In this document: piece by piece, positions 21,659 through 33,094 of the stretch
How the letters are laid out: every line of letters starts with the position of its first letter
Numbering within the stretch: the first letter of the stretch is position 1
Assembly (NCBI GenBank): GCA_015680685.1
Contig: MNCI01011334.1
Span: 3,563 to 53,137, forward strand
Direction of reading: 5' to 3'
DNA: 49,575 bases
DNA from: Gnetum montanum
Taxonomy: Eukaryota; Streptophyta; Gnetopsida; Gnetales; Gnetaceae
The notes under the pieces: model-generated
Databases searched by the model: none
What the model was told of the DNA's origin: nothing
The model's input: the letters and a program-made list of their open reading frames with translations, nothing else
Program-made: the position numbers and the translations under genes

Positions 21659-23115
21659 ATCACAAGTTCATCATCAATGCTCCCCCTCTACATTTGATTT
21701 CATTATAATGCCATTTTATCATGATGGGCTATCAGGATGGTCACAATGATGAAATAAGGTTATAATGGAATGTCAAAAGTTTAAGATGAGATAAAGATTA
21801 TATTTAGCTATTGAGATGCTCACTTTGGCTATTTGAATTGTCACATTGATTGCCAAACAATTCTAAATGTTGACATCATGGCTATGATATAGTGGTAACA
21901 TGTGTACTAGCTAAAAAAATCTTCATGCTTGTGCTCGAACTATTGGTTACTCAATCATGTCTTAAAGGAACCAACACTCCATCGTAGGCTTTCTTTGGTT
22001 TCTTGGCTCTTTAATTTTTATTTTACAGCCATTTGTTTTGATTATTCAAGCTACATTGGCCTCTTGGCTATCTTGGCAATTTAATTTCCTATTTTTTTTA
22101 GGGATGAAACTTTCATTAGGTTTCATTGCTAAGGTTGAATCTTGTTTAGTTTTCTCATTAAATGAGATGTGTTACATTCAACAAACCTAATGGTAGAGCA
22201 TGTCAATGGAGATGTCACATGACCATGGTGCATGAATTTTAAACATATATTTTCATTGTTAGTAAGGCTAGGAAGGCTATAGTTAGATTCAGAAGTTATA
22301 GCTTAGAATGGGTGATGGAAGTGATGTGAGGCAAGCATTGTTGGCAAGGTCAAACAAGCTAACCAAATCTCATATATTGAGATCACATGGTAACTCATTA
22401 TTGTGATGAATCATATCGTTGTGATGGCCCTAGGCTTGTTATACAAGCACAACTCTAAGAAGATAAGAAAAAAAGTCAAAGAATACATGTTAATATAAGA
22501 AATTGCATAAGGCCACTTGAAATCACAAACAAATATAGACCACTATTTGGTTACAACTATTGGAACATGGGAAATCTATACTTTTTTTTATAGATTCATA
22601 CAAAGTTTGCAATGCTTTGAGATGCTAGAAAGAATAAGAGGTCACATAGGCTTTCTTGTTATAGGCTATAAAGTCCACCAATGTCACATTCTTATTCAAA
22701 CCTATAAACAAAAGATCAACAACACTAAAAGAAAACATGTTAATGTTAGATGTAATCAAGGCCATGTAAATGTTTACATGTTGTCATGCAAGGATTTGAT
22801 GATGTATTGGGAAAACTTAAGTTTAGGTGAGGAATTTAGTTTTGGTGTTTTCTCCTCATCATTATGGATTTGAAGTAGGAAATTTGACCAAGGAGTCCTT
22901 TGTGATGTTTCTAGATTCAAGGTCAAGAATAGTCAAGCTACTTCAGGATATTAAGGCTACATGGTTTAAAGGCTTACAAGCTCTTGGTTTAAGAATTTGA
23001 GCTCAAATTTGTTGAATCAACATCACAAGGATCCACTTAGGCTTCAAGGCTATTTGAATTGCATACTCACCTTCCAAGCTCAATCCTGCATGTCAACATA
23101 AGCATATTAAGTGGC
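21659..23115. other. E2 interior, no gene recognised
   Basis: AT-rich, with one open stretch (22517-22873, plus) that matches nothing I know and lies antisense to the element. No RT or integrase motif was found on either strand. Confidence 0.4.
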
Positions 23116-23395
23116 ATCTACATGATAAAATTGTTAAACAAAGTTAAATATTGAAATAATAGATTAAAATAAGGCAACATAAGGCCATAACATAGTAAAA
23201 AGAAAAAGGTAAACAAGGTTAAAATAAGGTCACTATAAGGTAAACCAAGGTAAAACCAAGCAAAACAAGGTAAAATAAGGCCACAACAAGGCAAAATATG
23301 GCTAAACAAGGTTAAAACATGGTCAAAACAAGGGAAAATCAAAGCCAAATAAGATAGATTAAGATGAAACAAGGTAAAATAAGGTTGAAAATAAT
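23116..23395. repeat. Degenerate purine-rich minisatellite (AAGGTAAAAY-type)
   Basis: Irregular repeats around AAGGTAAAA, AAGGCCA and ACAAGG words at roughly 10- to 12-base spacing, almost all purines plus a few C/T on the plus strand. Consistent with slippage-prone non-coding DNA; the minus-strand open frame here (23118-23372) is a by-product. Confidence 0.65.
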
Positions 23396-23437
23396 AATAT
23401 TTGTTTTTTTAGTTATTTTATTATTAAAGTAAATAAT

Positions 23438-23622
23438 AATCTAATGAAAATAAGTTATAAGTTGTCAAAATAAGTAAAAATCTAGTGCAAACTAGTTGTA
23501 AATACTAAAATAAGTGAAAATCTAGAGAAAACATGCTGTAAACTATTAAAATAAGTAAAAAAGCTAGCAAAAATTATTAAAACAAGAAAAAATCTTATGA
23601 AAATAAGTTGTAACCTACTAGA
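23438..23622. repeat. About 41-bp tandem repeat, four to five diverged units
   Basis: Units start at AATCTAATGAAAATAAG, AATCTAGTGCAAACTAG, AATCTAGAGAAAACATG, AAGCTAGCAAAAA (shortened) and ATCTTATGAAAATAAG, each ending TTGTAAAYTA..AAAATAAGT. The first three units are 41-42 bases long. Confidence 0.7.
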
Positions 23623-25079
23623 AAAGTGATCTTTTATTATAGAGATAATTTAAAAAGTAAAAAATTTTTGTTTTCAACATGTGGTGTCAAAAACCAATTT
23701 TCGGAGGTTATTAAGCTCAATTCTCTAGTCTAGATCTTATGGGTCTTGCCAAAAAATTTTGACCAAATTTTAACATGTCATATCTTGGCATAAGCTTCAC
23801 ATGTTGGTCCACATGTTTGCCCAACATATAGGACTTCATTCCCAATGCGTGGGATTAAACTTAATAGTTTTAGGTATTTTTTGTGTTTTTAGGTCTCTAT
23901 GTCAATGTTTAAGGCTATGAGAAGGATTTGTAGCTTTTGAACCATCTTAGGTGAAGTATGATGTATTTTGGTCAATCTTAAGAGTCCTTGAGGTCTCACA
24001 TGTTGGCCTAACATATGGAACCAATCTTTCCAATGTGTGGCTCCATACCTATTCGTTTGTACAACTTGGATTGGTGGTTAGAATTTGTGTTGCTTATCAT
24101 GTGATAGTAAATGATAAGAATCATAAGATTTTCGTGAAATTTGATTTTGATATTATATGAATGAATATTTCAAAGATGCATGGTAGGGGGAGGTATTAAA
24201 GGATATTGTAGAGAATAACAAGAGAACATGACTACTCATTGTTTGTGCTAAGATCACCATAATCATGTTCAGAGGACCCAAGCTTGATCACAAACACATG
24301 GACAACCTAGTAGGGTAGGACTTATTTAGGGGTGAAGCTACAATAGTGATTGTGAAAACAAATCCGACACCTAAGGAGAGGCCATGATTCCAATTTGTGT
24401 GGACATAGGAGATGCTACTGCTAAACTTGCATGCCACAATTAAGGGACACTTGCACAAGTTGGGATTAACATTCCATTTGATGAAGAAGGTGTCATCAGA
24501 TGGCAAAGTAGAGAATGTGATCATCTGTTAGATGGCATCAACAAGGCATTGTAGGGAGAAGAGAAGGATGTGATTAAGGAAATTATAGGGAAAAATTTAT
24601 ATTGATGTGAGGTATGAGGGAAGTTGATGATTTGGCATATGCCTCACACATTGTTCCACATGTAAGCATAAGCCTAGTATGTGGCATTTGGCTTCCTAGC
24701 ATGTGGGAAAGTTTGGTATAAGCAAATTACATATTTTGCTTCACATGCTACTCCAACTATTAGCATAGTATGTGGGACTCATGTGGATAGAATATGCAAG
24801 TATGCTCCACCTTGGAATTATAATTGACATGGTGCTATTGTATAAAGTGAAGATTTGATGTGGTGGATGCTTATGCAAGGGTTTGTCATGGTAGTAGTGG
24901 AAGGCATGGCACATGATGCAACCTTTTGCGAGGGCTATGTGGCCCTCTCTATGATCTATGTGCACCTTTGCGAAGCCCATGCAGTCCTTTCTAGGGCTTG
25001 TGCTATCCCTTATAGGGCATGCATAGCCTAGAAAAGCCTACATGGCTTGTAGAAATTCTTTCTTTTTAATATAAAATGT
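23623..25079. other. E2 interior, unassigned, with CACATGTTGG-type repeated words
   Basis: No gene recognised. Words such as CACATGTTGG, CCAACATAT and AATGTGTGG recur at about 23800-23850, 23995-24045 and, more loosely, 24650-24780, which suggests an old local duplication. Plus-strand reading between 24240 and 24540 is fairly open but has no recognisable domain. Confidence 0.35.
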
Positions 25080-26310
25080 TTTTTTCAAGACTACAATGAA
25101 TGGAGCCTTCAAAGTCATTATAAGACAAATTCAATTAAGGGACTCTTAAAACCCATGTAGGTAGAACTTCAATGAGTTCATTGGAGCATAAATATAATAT
25201 TTCTATGTTTGTGCTGATGAATCTTGGTAAGATTTTGATCAAATTATTGAAGGAAAAATTCAAGGAAATTAGATTATGTGGTATAAACTTAGGTATAATA
25301 TTTCCAACTATCCTATTGTGGGATAAATCAACCTATGAAAGATTCCATTTGTTTCCTAATTCAATAGGTCTTTCACATCTATTCCCTAATCAATAGGTAT
25401 TTTATTGATCAGTAAATTATGAGAGAGACACAGAGAATATAAGTTTGTGCTACTAAAATAAAGCATTTCTTCATCCAATCTATTGTGACGCAAGTCAAGA
25501 ATCTTCAAGGAGTTGAGAGCCAAGAATATTTGTACTTAGATTAATTTCTATGAGGATTGATAAATTTTTGAGACTTTGAGATATTCCACCACTAATAACA
25601 TTTGAAGCTAGGCTCAAGGTATTCATGGGGAAAAATTCTGAACAGATTATTTCCATCCAACACAAGTTCCTTAAAGATGAAGTTGTTGGAAAAAGACTGT
25701 AATATGGGGATTACTTCATCTAAATTGATGGTGCCACTTACTAGATGATTGTCCATTTCTCTTAATTATTCTAATCTTGGAAGTCCTTCCAAACAAAGAG
25801 ACATACTTCCTATGAGTTTATTGGCACTCATGATAATCATTTCTAGAGAAGTAGCACTACAAAGGGAAGCTCAAATTGTTCTTATCAACTTGTTTACCAC
25901 TAGACTAAGACCATGTAATTTTGTGAGGGAGCATCCTATTTCACCCAAAATTCTCCTCAAGATGTGGTTTTCCTTAAGATTGATCTCTTCTAGAGCTAAA
26001 AGATGTGGGTATCCCAAGGAGCATAGCCTTCCCAGCAAGGCAAGAATGGTTCCTGAAAGTTGACTCTAAGTAAGATTGAGAAGGTGCAAGTGTGAGAGGT
26101 TGCCAATTTTCTTGGAGATGGTACTATGCAGACTACTCTCTCCAAATTGGATCTCCACATCAAGACAACCTTCATGTCCACTGGAGCAACGATTCCCATC
26201 AAATTGTAGGGATTTCTAAAGCCACAATACCAATTTGATAATATGCTTAATGGATCCCTTGTTATTGAACATTTGAAGTAAGGAGTGATTACTTTAAGTA
26301 GAGTTTAGAC
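25080..26310 (-). pseudogene. Leucine-rich-repeat receptor gene fragment inside E2
   Basis: Ectodomain fragment of a plant LRR receptor-like kinase or receptor-like protein (surface receptors of development and defence). Reading from 26310 down: a cap-like segment 'LLQMFNNKGSIKHI' and 'FDGNRCSSGHEGCLDVEIQF', then LRRs: 'ISKKIGNLSHLHLLNL', 'SQLSGTILALLGRLCSLGYP' (about 26060-26000), 'GEIGCSLTKLHGLSLVVNKL', 'ASLCSATSLEMIIMSANKLI', 'LVLDGNNLF', 'LDLRHNRLDEEM' (about 25495), 'LSHNLLINKIP', 'SHNRIVGNIIPKF', 'LNFSFNNLIKILPRF' and 'LNLSYNDFEGSIHCSLEK' (about 25134-25081). One frame runs about 170 codons (26160-25640) with only three stops. Roughly 14-16 repeats can be counted; no transmembrane or kinase part follows. 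It is in the same sense as gag and occupies the place of pol, so I infer transduction by E2; chance insertion is the alternative. Confidence 0.8.
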
Positions 26311-27215
26311 AATTTAAAACTTATTAATTGCTATCATAGACTCCACACCTTGGTCCACACCTTGCCACAACATGTGTGGGACTTGTATGCTAGTTTATGG
26401 GAGATTTTGACCAGGTTTCATGGGACTAATAAATCATTAGAACCTACCCAAAAAGTAGTGTTGGAGCTAGGAGGATGGAAATATTTGCAAAAAAACATGT
26501 GAAGCTAATTTATTGGTTTATTATCTAACTCCAACATGTGGATGGTATTCCTTGTCTTTAGTGTTTAAGCTTTATATCAAGTGTAGTCATATTCATGAAT
26601 TTTGGCTAACTTGCATCTTGATTTCTCTTATTAAATTTGTTAATTTTTTATGTTTTATTGATTTTAATGCTAAAACATGTTCTAATGATTCAATGTTTTG
26701 CTTGCTTATAGGTTTCTACGCTATGATAGTGTTGGCTTTGGTGATGATGTTGATGGTGGTTCTCCTCATTCTTCTATGGCTTAGTTTTGCCTAGTGATGG
26801 AATTATCATATTTTTTTTTTGTTATATTATTGTAGTTGTACTTAGTTGTCAGAGTCTTACAAACTATGTATTATTTTTGTTGTATATTGCATAGTGCAAC
26901 TATGGCTATGGACATTTATTTTTTTTCTTTTGCTATTATCATACAGTGTGAATATGTCTAATTGTTTTTGTTTAAAAATTTTAAATTTTTTTGTGTTTTA
27001 TATTTTTCTATGTTTTATATTTTTGTGTAAACATAAATAGTAAGAGAAGGCCACGAGCTAAGGCAAAAAATGAAAGTTAGGTTAATGAGGTAAAATTGAT
27101 GCAATAAAATTATAAAAGAAAGGAATAAACATTAGAGTAAATACTGTAAACACTACCATGATGTAAACAAGTCATAATGTATAAACAATGAAAAGAATAG
27201 GAGGCCACATATTGA
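26311..27215. other. E2 interior between LRR fragment and 32-bp repeat
   Basis: AT-rich. Two plus-strand open frames (26513-26794 and 26846-27040) encode long hydrophobic runs, but they are T-rich composition effects antisense to the element. Nothing else seen. Confidence 0.4.
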
Positions 27216-27375
27216 CTAGTTTTAGGCCCTAGTAGGCCATTTTCTAACTAGTTTTAGGCCTTGAAAAGTTATGGTATTGCTAGTTTTAGGCCCTAAAAGA
27301 CCATTGTCTTGCTAGTTTTAGGCCTGGGTAGGCCATTGTGTTGCTAGTTTTAGGCCTTGGTGGGTCATGGCCATA
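27216..27375. repeat. 32-bp tandem repeat, five units
   Basis: Five head-to-tail units, each beginning CTAGTTTTAGGCC (starts 27216, 27248, 27280, 27312, 27344), with strict 32-bp spacing and variable second halves. There are no unique spacers. It lies just downstream of the E2 protease on the minus strand. Confidence 0.9.
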
Positions 27376-28200
27376 CTTGTCTAGCAAGTATGGGATAGCC
27401 TTGAAAGAGCATATAAAGATAAGATAAATAATGAAACATGATATAAAGCTAGGAAGATGAATAAATGACCATTGACAAAAGAAGAGATAAGATAGCTATG
27501 ATGTATTTGTTGCTTGATCTCTGATAGATCAAGGAGCTTCTTTTGTATCATTCTATGCTCATCATGCTTCTCATTTGATATGGCAATTGGTAGGTGTTCT
27601 AATTTATTGTTTAATATTTTAGAGTTGGCATTATTAACATTTTTATTGTTGGCCCTAGCTTGAGTATCAGGAGTTTTCATCTTGAAACTCCACCTTTGAA
27701 CCTCGATCAATGTTAACGTTGTTGAAAAATGGTAAAAGTATGTTGTTTCCATGAATCAAAATCTCACCACCCTCATATGGTAAGTGAATTTCATGATTTA
27801 TAGGAGATGAGACTGCCTGAAGCTTAGCCAACCATGACCTTCCTAGGATTAAGTTAAAACCAAGTGTCTCTTCAACTACTAGAAAGTTGATAAATGTGCA
27901 AAACTATTCCATCACTATGAAATCCAAAGAAATAGAACCTCAAAACAATACTTTTGATCTATTGAATGACTTGATTATAGAGGTAGAGGTTCTTTTGGAT
28001 GTTTTTGATTAACCCTAGTTTCTTAACAATGATAAATGATATCATGTTGGTCATTGCCTCATCATCCATATGAACATGATGAATCTTATACCTCCTAATA
28101 TGTATGGTAATGAGGAGAGGAGCATATAGCACTTCTCTATTTTATGAGTCAATTTTTACCTCATCATCATGAAATTTGAACATGGGTTAATGCCTCCCTA
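27376..28200 (-). pseudogene. E2 aspartic protease region of gypsy pol
   Basis: Minus-strand relic of the retroviral-type protease. The diagnostic stretch is 'FNLILGRSWLAKLQAVSSPI' then NHEIHLPYEGGEILIHGNN (about 27855-27750), matching the ILGRPWIH..AVPS..H..I.FP.EG.I.I.G pattern of Tat/Ogre-type proteases. The active-site DTG region upstream (28000-28200) is too damaged to place. From 27752 to 27381 an open frame with Asn/Lys-rich sequence follows, with no RT motif. Confidence 0.7.
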
Positions 28201-28890
28201 AGCCAAGATTACTTAATGACAAAGTGGATGAACTCTTTGTTGGCAAGCATGTTTTTGCTCATACAAATAAAAGTCAACATTTAAGATAGCATGTCTCTAT
28301 GAGTAGGATAAGTCATGACTAGGTCATATAGATTCAATGACATGTTCTTTAGTTTGAAGGAACATTTATCTTGTTTCATCAATGCAAGGAAATTCTTTCC
28401 CTTGGTGTGTTATCTTTCAACCTTGGTGATCTTGATTTTCTTCTTTCTTTCTAGATTTTTTAGCTCAGGTTTCAAGATATGTGCCTTGGGATCCTTGTTC
28501 ATGGGTCTAGCTAATCTTGGTATAGGTCTTAGGGGAACAACTTAATTTCAAGACTTTTGTTATTAGTGATCTTTAGTGGGCTTAGTCATTGGTTTAGTGA
28601 TAGGTTGTTTTCAGAATTGTTGCAGTGATGATTTCTTATTAACCATTGAGTTATTTGTCACTATAGAAAAGCTTTGATCATGGTCTGTCATAGGTTTGTT
28701 GGTGGATGGAAGAGGAACCCTAATGAAGGGCTAGTAATTTGTAGTCTGGGTTGTGATGCTAATGTCACTGAAGGTAGGACACATATCATAAAAGACTTCT
28801 TAGGAGCTGGAGGTGGTGGTACCTTGATGACGAAGGGGATTTTAAGATTTATGTTTTGGGGCCAAAGTTGTACCTTGATGACAAATGGTT
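28201..28890 (-). other. E2 gag-protease linker, degraded
   Basis: Minus-strand translation is Pro/Lys-rich and broken, in keeping with the linker between gag and protease. Plus-strand open frames at 28315-28545 and 28674-28898 are antisense by-products. Confidence 0.4.
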
Positions 28891-30910
28891 CTGTATGAGG
28901 GTTAGACATTTGATTATTCTAAAGAAGACTATGATGTAAGAATTTTTATTGGTGTTTAGAGAGTTGGGCTCATTCTACATCATCTCTTCATGGTCAATCA
29001 TCTTTTAGAGGTTATTTTTCAAGGCTATGCAGGAATCAATTTCATGACTAGCCAATTGATGGTAATGGAAAAACCTATTAATTCTAAAGTACTTTGATAG
29101 TCTTGGATTATTTTTGGTTACTACAGTTGGGTCTCTAGCTATCTAAAATGATGATCATGCCTCTTATAGGCTTCCTCAGATAATTACTTAAGCTGAATAT
29201 GGTTGTCTTTAAGCAACTATTCTAGAAGCTCAGAGGGCTTCATAAGCAACTCAATGTACTTTGATTAGTCTTTTCACTCAAAATTTGATCTTAGTTGATT
29301 GGAAGCATATGAAGTGGATAGTTGAGATGGGTTCGATGATGTGTTATGTGGCAATGATTTCTACCTTTTCATTTGTTTTGACTCTTTTGTTACTACAACT
29401 ATGGTTGTTTTTTCTTGCTTAGTTTTCTCTTTATCCCTCCTCACACGTTGGTTTTTATAGGCCATGTAGGCTTCATCATTACTAGCCTTGGTAGCCTCCT
29501 TGATGTTCTTAGTTTACAAAAAGTCTTGGCTTAGTGATTAGGGCTTTAAGTAGTAGAGCTTTGACTTGATGAATTTATTTACAACTCCTTTGAAGGTATC
29601 CAAAAGGTGGGTTTTAGAGATAGGCTTTGGAATCTCATTGAGCATTGAATTTCACCTCTACATGAAACTATGAACTAGTTCAAGTGGTTCCTACCTCACC
29701 TTCATACATTAGTCCTATGTCATATTGGGCTTTAGGTTGTATCTAAAGTAGTTGACTAATTGGTTTATCAAGTCTTTAAGAGAGGAAATAGACCCTCTAG
29801 GTATGGTTTGATAGTAATCTAAAGTCTTTACTCTGAGGAACATAGGGAAAATATGTACTAATATATGAGGCCAAGCTTGTAATAAAAGGTACTTAGATTA
29901 AAATGTAACTAGATATATGTTAGGATCTCCTTCACCATTGTATTTGGTGAAGTTTGAGATAGGCATATCTATAGGTAATGTAATTTGGAGGATGGTAGGA
30001 CTAATGGGATCATCTTGGTAGAAGTCCATAACCTTTACCATTTGAGTGGTATTAGCTTTAAGCTTTTGTATCTCTTCAATGAGATCTTGGATCATTTAGA
30101 ATACTTGATCTAGGCCTTGGAACATCTTTGTAGGCTATGTCATTTATACTAATGGTTGTGGAAGAGGGAGAATGACTTGCGGCTATGCAATTAGCATTAG
30201 TATGAATTGAAGATTGCATGATCATCACTATAGGTGGGTTAAACATGGAAATAGACATTTGTAATGGCATATATGGAATGAAAGTCGCATTGAGAATAAA
30301 TGAGTTATGGCGGTTATATGATGTTTGTACTCTAGAAGAAGAACCAACCAAAACTATAAAAGGTTTAGACATGGAGGCAATTGTTGGTAGAGGTTGAGGC
30401 ACAATAACAAAAGGTTTTGAGATGAATAATGAAATAAATAATAAATTAGGTTAAGAACTTGAACTTATGGAGGTTATAAGAGAAGTTTTTTTCTCTACCA
30501 AAGTAAGAGGAAAAGAGTTGAACATGGTCATCTCTAAGATAGATCATTGCAAAAGTTCCCAAAGAATGTATCTGGCCTCTTCACTTACTTCATTATCCTC
30601 ATCTAAATTTACCAACTATGCTAGTAAGTGCATGTAAAATTTTGGTGATTCAATGTTGTCATATGGTGAAAGGATGTATTCCTTTCCATCCTTACAAGTC
30701 AACTCATAGTAATGCTTAGAATCAACCTCTTTGTGTGAGATGTGCAAGCTTGCTTGGTTTTTTTGCACATATGAAGTTGTAGCATTTCTTATTAATGCTT
30801 ACTTGAATTGGATTAAGTCCTAACCACATAAGTAACTACCTATGCTCCACTATGGCTAGGTCCTTCAGGTTGTATAAATAAGCAGATTCCTAGATTGAGG
30901 CCATGACAAC
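28891..30910 (-). pseudogene. E2 gag (Ty3/gypsy capsid) relic
   Basis: Capsid gene read from about 30905 down. The N-terminal part includes 'YLYNLKDLAIVEHR' (about 30880-30840) and a Ser/Pro-rich segment (30402-30076). The core begins with a short coiled stretch 'MIQDLIEEIQKLKANTTQMV' (30095) and 'PISNFTKYNGEGDPNIYLVT' (29957-29898). It continues 'FPMFLRVKTLDYYQTIPRGS', 'FRYNL', then E-P-L-E, 'NEIPKPISKTHLLDTFKGVV' (about 29645-29585) and ends in a Lys/Glu-rich stretch (about 29470-29400). These match the retrotransposon gag fold (FP.SL.G.A..WY..LP.GSI.S..DL...F...). Stops are frequent, several at expected Trp positions. No zinc knuckle could be placed. Confidence 0.8.
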
Positions 30911-31019
30911 TATGTTGTGTGGTAGAATGCTAGAAACAAAAAGCAAAAAAATGTAGTAAACCAATTAAATTATTTAAGTATGATAAATTTTTTTCTATTT
31001 TTGTTATTTTATTTTTCTT

Positions 31020-31480
31020 TTTGAACAAGCTTTAGCTTATACCATATAAGCTTGTGGGGGGTGAGGCTTCATAGCATGTGAGGCTTTGGCATGTGAAGCT
31101 TTAACTTGTTAGGCTTTAGCTTGTGGGGCTTTAGCTTGTGAAGCTTTAGGTTATGAGGCTTTAGTGTGTGAATCTTTAGCTTATGAGGCTTTAATATGAG
31201 AAGCTTCAATACATGGAATTTATAGCTTATGAAGCTATATTTTGTGAGATCTCTAACATGTGAAGCTCCAACATGTGAAACTTCCAACATGNATGTGAGA
31301 TCTCTAACATGTGAAGCTCCAACATGTGAAACTTCCAACATGTGATAGTACAACTTATGAAAGTTGCAACTTTTGGAGCTCTAATGTGTAAGAGCTCCAA
31401 CTTGTAAAGCTTCAACTTGTGAGGCTCTAACATGTGAAAGTTATAATGTGTGAAGCTCCAACATGTGGGGCTTCAATGTG
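31020..31480. repeat. About 15-bp minisatellite (AGCTTGTGAGGCTTT-type)
   Basis: Around 25 irregular units built on AGCTTGTGAGGCTTT and, further right, CTCCAACATGTGAAG. On the minus strand it reads as a repeating LKPHK-like peptide, an effect of the 15-base period. It lies in the E2 leader between 5' LTR and gag. It contains the single N at 31292 and a perfect 49-bp duplication on either side of it. Confidence 0.85.
31243..31342. other. Probable assembly join: 49-bp duplication around one N
   Basis: 31243-31291 and 31294-31342 are identical 49-base segments (start TGTGAGATCTCTAACATG), separated by N and A. A true tandem duplication with zero differences beside an N is less likely than two contig ends overlapping without being merged. 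Confidence 0.8.
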
Positions 31481-32575
31481 TCAACTACAACTATAATTAA
31501 AAATGAAATTTTAAAATTTTTCCTAATGTATGTAACAACACTAAGAAAAATGAAAATGGGCTTTAGTGTATGTGGTGAGGTAGAGAAAAATTTTAAATTA
31601 CAACTATAGAAAATAGATAAGGCAACATGCATTATAGTTACAAAAATTAAATCTCTAAATTAAAATAGTAAATGAACGTAGCATTGAGAACTAAAACTAT
31701 AAAAAATTAAATTTTTAAGTATTGAGAGCAAGGAGTTGAGGTAGTTCTATGAAGTATTACAATAAAAATTATTTTTTTTGAAATTGCAAATTATAAGGGA
31801 TAAGGACAACACTACAAACTACATTGTAAAAACAATGACAAAAATTTTTATTTTTGGCTAAATTAACTTTTAGCTCACACATTAGGTTTTAAAAGAAATT
31901 AAACTAATTTTTGGAAATAGATATAGGTAAAAAAGTTCATGAAAACAAGTTTTGATGAAGAATTCAGGTATAGGCCCTCCTTCTAGCATTAGAAATTGTA
32001 ATGACTAGAAAATTTAGTGCTAGAAGAACAAAAAATTCCTGTGTGAAATAGTTTAACTTTGAAATCCATGGATCTCCAAAGGATCCAAACCACCTCAAAC
32101 AATCTTTCCAATCTCTTGAGAACTTAGGGTATCTATTACCAAGATGAAATTACAAGGAAAACAAGTAAGAAAATGTGTAATGAACAGAGCCAACTCTGAA
32201 TTATAGTTGCAGAGAATATGAAGAAAATATGTAAAACACTACAACTTTTTTTTTATTAATTGTAGAAAAATACAAGGTTTTAAGAGCACAAACTATAGAG
32301 CTACAATTGATCCACAACCCCTTGAAAATGCCAATGAAAATCTAGGTAATGAGTGATTATTGTGTGTTCTTCATTCCTTCAAAATGTGCCTGGTTAACTT
32401 GTTTGATTCACTATAATAGGATCTTAATGCTCTAGCAATCTTCTCTTGAAGATGGCTCTAGACTCTTGGATATCCGTCTCTCAAATGTCTTATGTTTGAA
32501 TGAGTTTCAAAAATTAAAACATCCTCAAAATGATGCAAATTTTGGTTTAATTAGATCATGAATTCTCTGATTCCT
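31481..32575 (-). other. E2 leader with primer-binding site
   Basis: AT-rich, no coding sequence. At its right edge, on the minus strand, AGGAATCAGAG (32575-32565) matches 9 of 11 bases of the initiator-Met complement TGGTATCAGAG and starts at the LTR end. Confidence 0.5.
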
Positions 32576-33094
32576 TGCTAACTTGATTTTGGCTGATTTG
32601 TGACATTCCCCGCAATGTTTCTAATGTCTTTCAATGACTAAAATTAGTAGGATGTGGTATACCAACATTTTTGACTTTTTAAACATGAAATACCAATGTG
32701 TATGACACTTTTTACCATTCAAAACTACAACATATGGGCCAACAATATATGAAGCTTTTCCTACCAAATTTGGTGGCATATTTAAGCTATTCTCATGGTC
32801 CAAATTCCAACCTATGGGCCACCAACGTTTTTGGCTTTTGTTGGAAAATTTGGCAACATATTAAAATTTTGGGCCTCCACAGATTAGCATAAATTAAATT
32901 CCAACTTGTGGGCTATAAATTTCATTTTACACATCAAAAAATGTTTAAAAATTTTCTAGAACATAGTCATAGGGTAGGATTTTTTTATGGAAAATAAGAC
33001 AATTATTTTTGCTTTTAAATTCCCATCAAATTACAATGTAAATTTGGCTTTAAGACTTTTTATGCTTAACATGAATTTTATGTAATTTGTTTCA
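32576..33094 (-). repeat. E2 5' LTR
   Basis: 519 bp with TG..CA ends on either strand. The right half aligns with the truncated 3' LTR at 21320-21592. The left half has no partner in this window. The primer site adjoins its left end; E3 LTR sequence starts directly at 33095. Confidence 0.65.

Larger units (their letters stand above)
21320..33094 (-). mobile_element. E2: Tat/Ogre-like Ty3/gypsy element with gag, protease and an LRR gene fragment
   Basis: A large minus-strand element. Its LTRs are 32576-33094 (5') and about 21320-21592 (3', truncated on its left side near E1). On the minus strand both LTRs begin TGAAACA. A purine tract (CAAAGAGGAACCAA, 21606-21593) precedes the 3' LTR and a near-canonical primer site (AGGAATCAGAG, 32575-32565) follows the 5' LTR. 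In element order it holds a 15-bp minisatellite (31.0-31.5 kb), gag (30.9-28.9 kb), protease (28.0-27.6 kb), a 32-bp tandem repeat, an LRR receptor fragment (26.3-25.1 kb) and unassigned DNA with further tandem repeats. RT, RNase H and integrase were not found. Its right end directly abuts LTR sequence of E3, which suggests nesting. Confidence 0.7.

Noticed and set aside
22517-22873. 118-codon plus-strand frame as a gene
   Set aside because: No recognisable domain, antisense within E2, and AT-rich context where such lengths occur by chance.
25080-26310. Functional LRR receptor gene on the minus strand
   Set aside because: In-frame stops, frameshifts, no signal peptide, transmembrane or kinase part.
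26513-27040. Plus-strand frames encoding strongly hydrophobic, membrane-like peptides
   Set aside because: T-rich DNA gives Phe/Leu/Ile runs; antisense to E2 and without family resemblance.
27216-27375. Regular 32-bp array suggestive of a CRISPR
   Set aside because: Units are directly adjacent without unique spacers, and the context is a plant retrotransposon.
31069-31632. Minus-strand frames with LKPHK repeats
   Set aside because: Translation of a 15-base minisatellite; no start context and located in the element leader.
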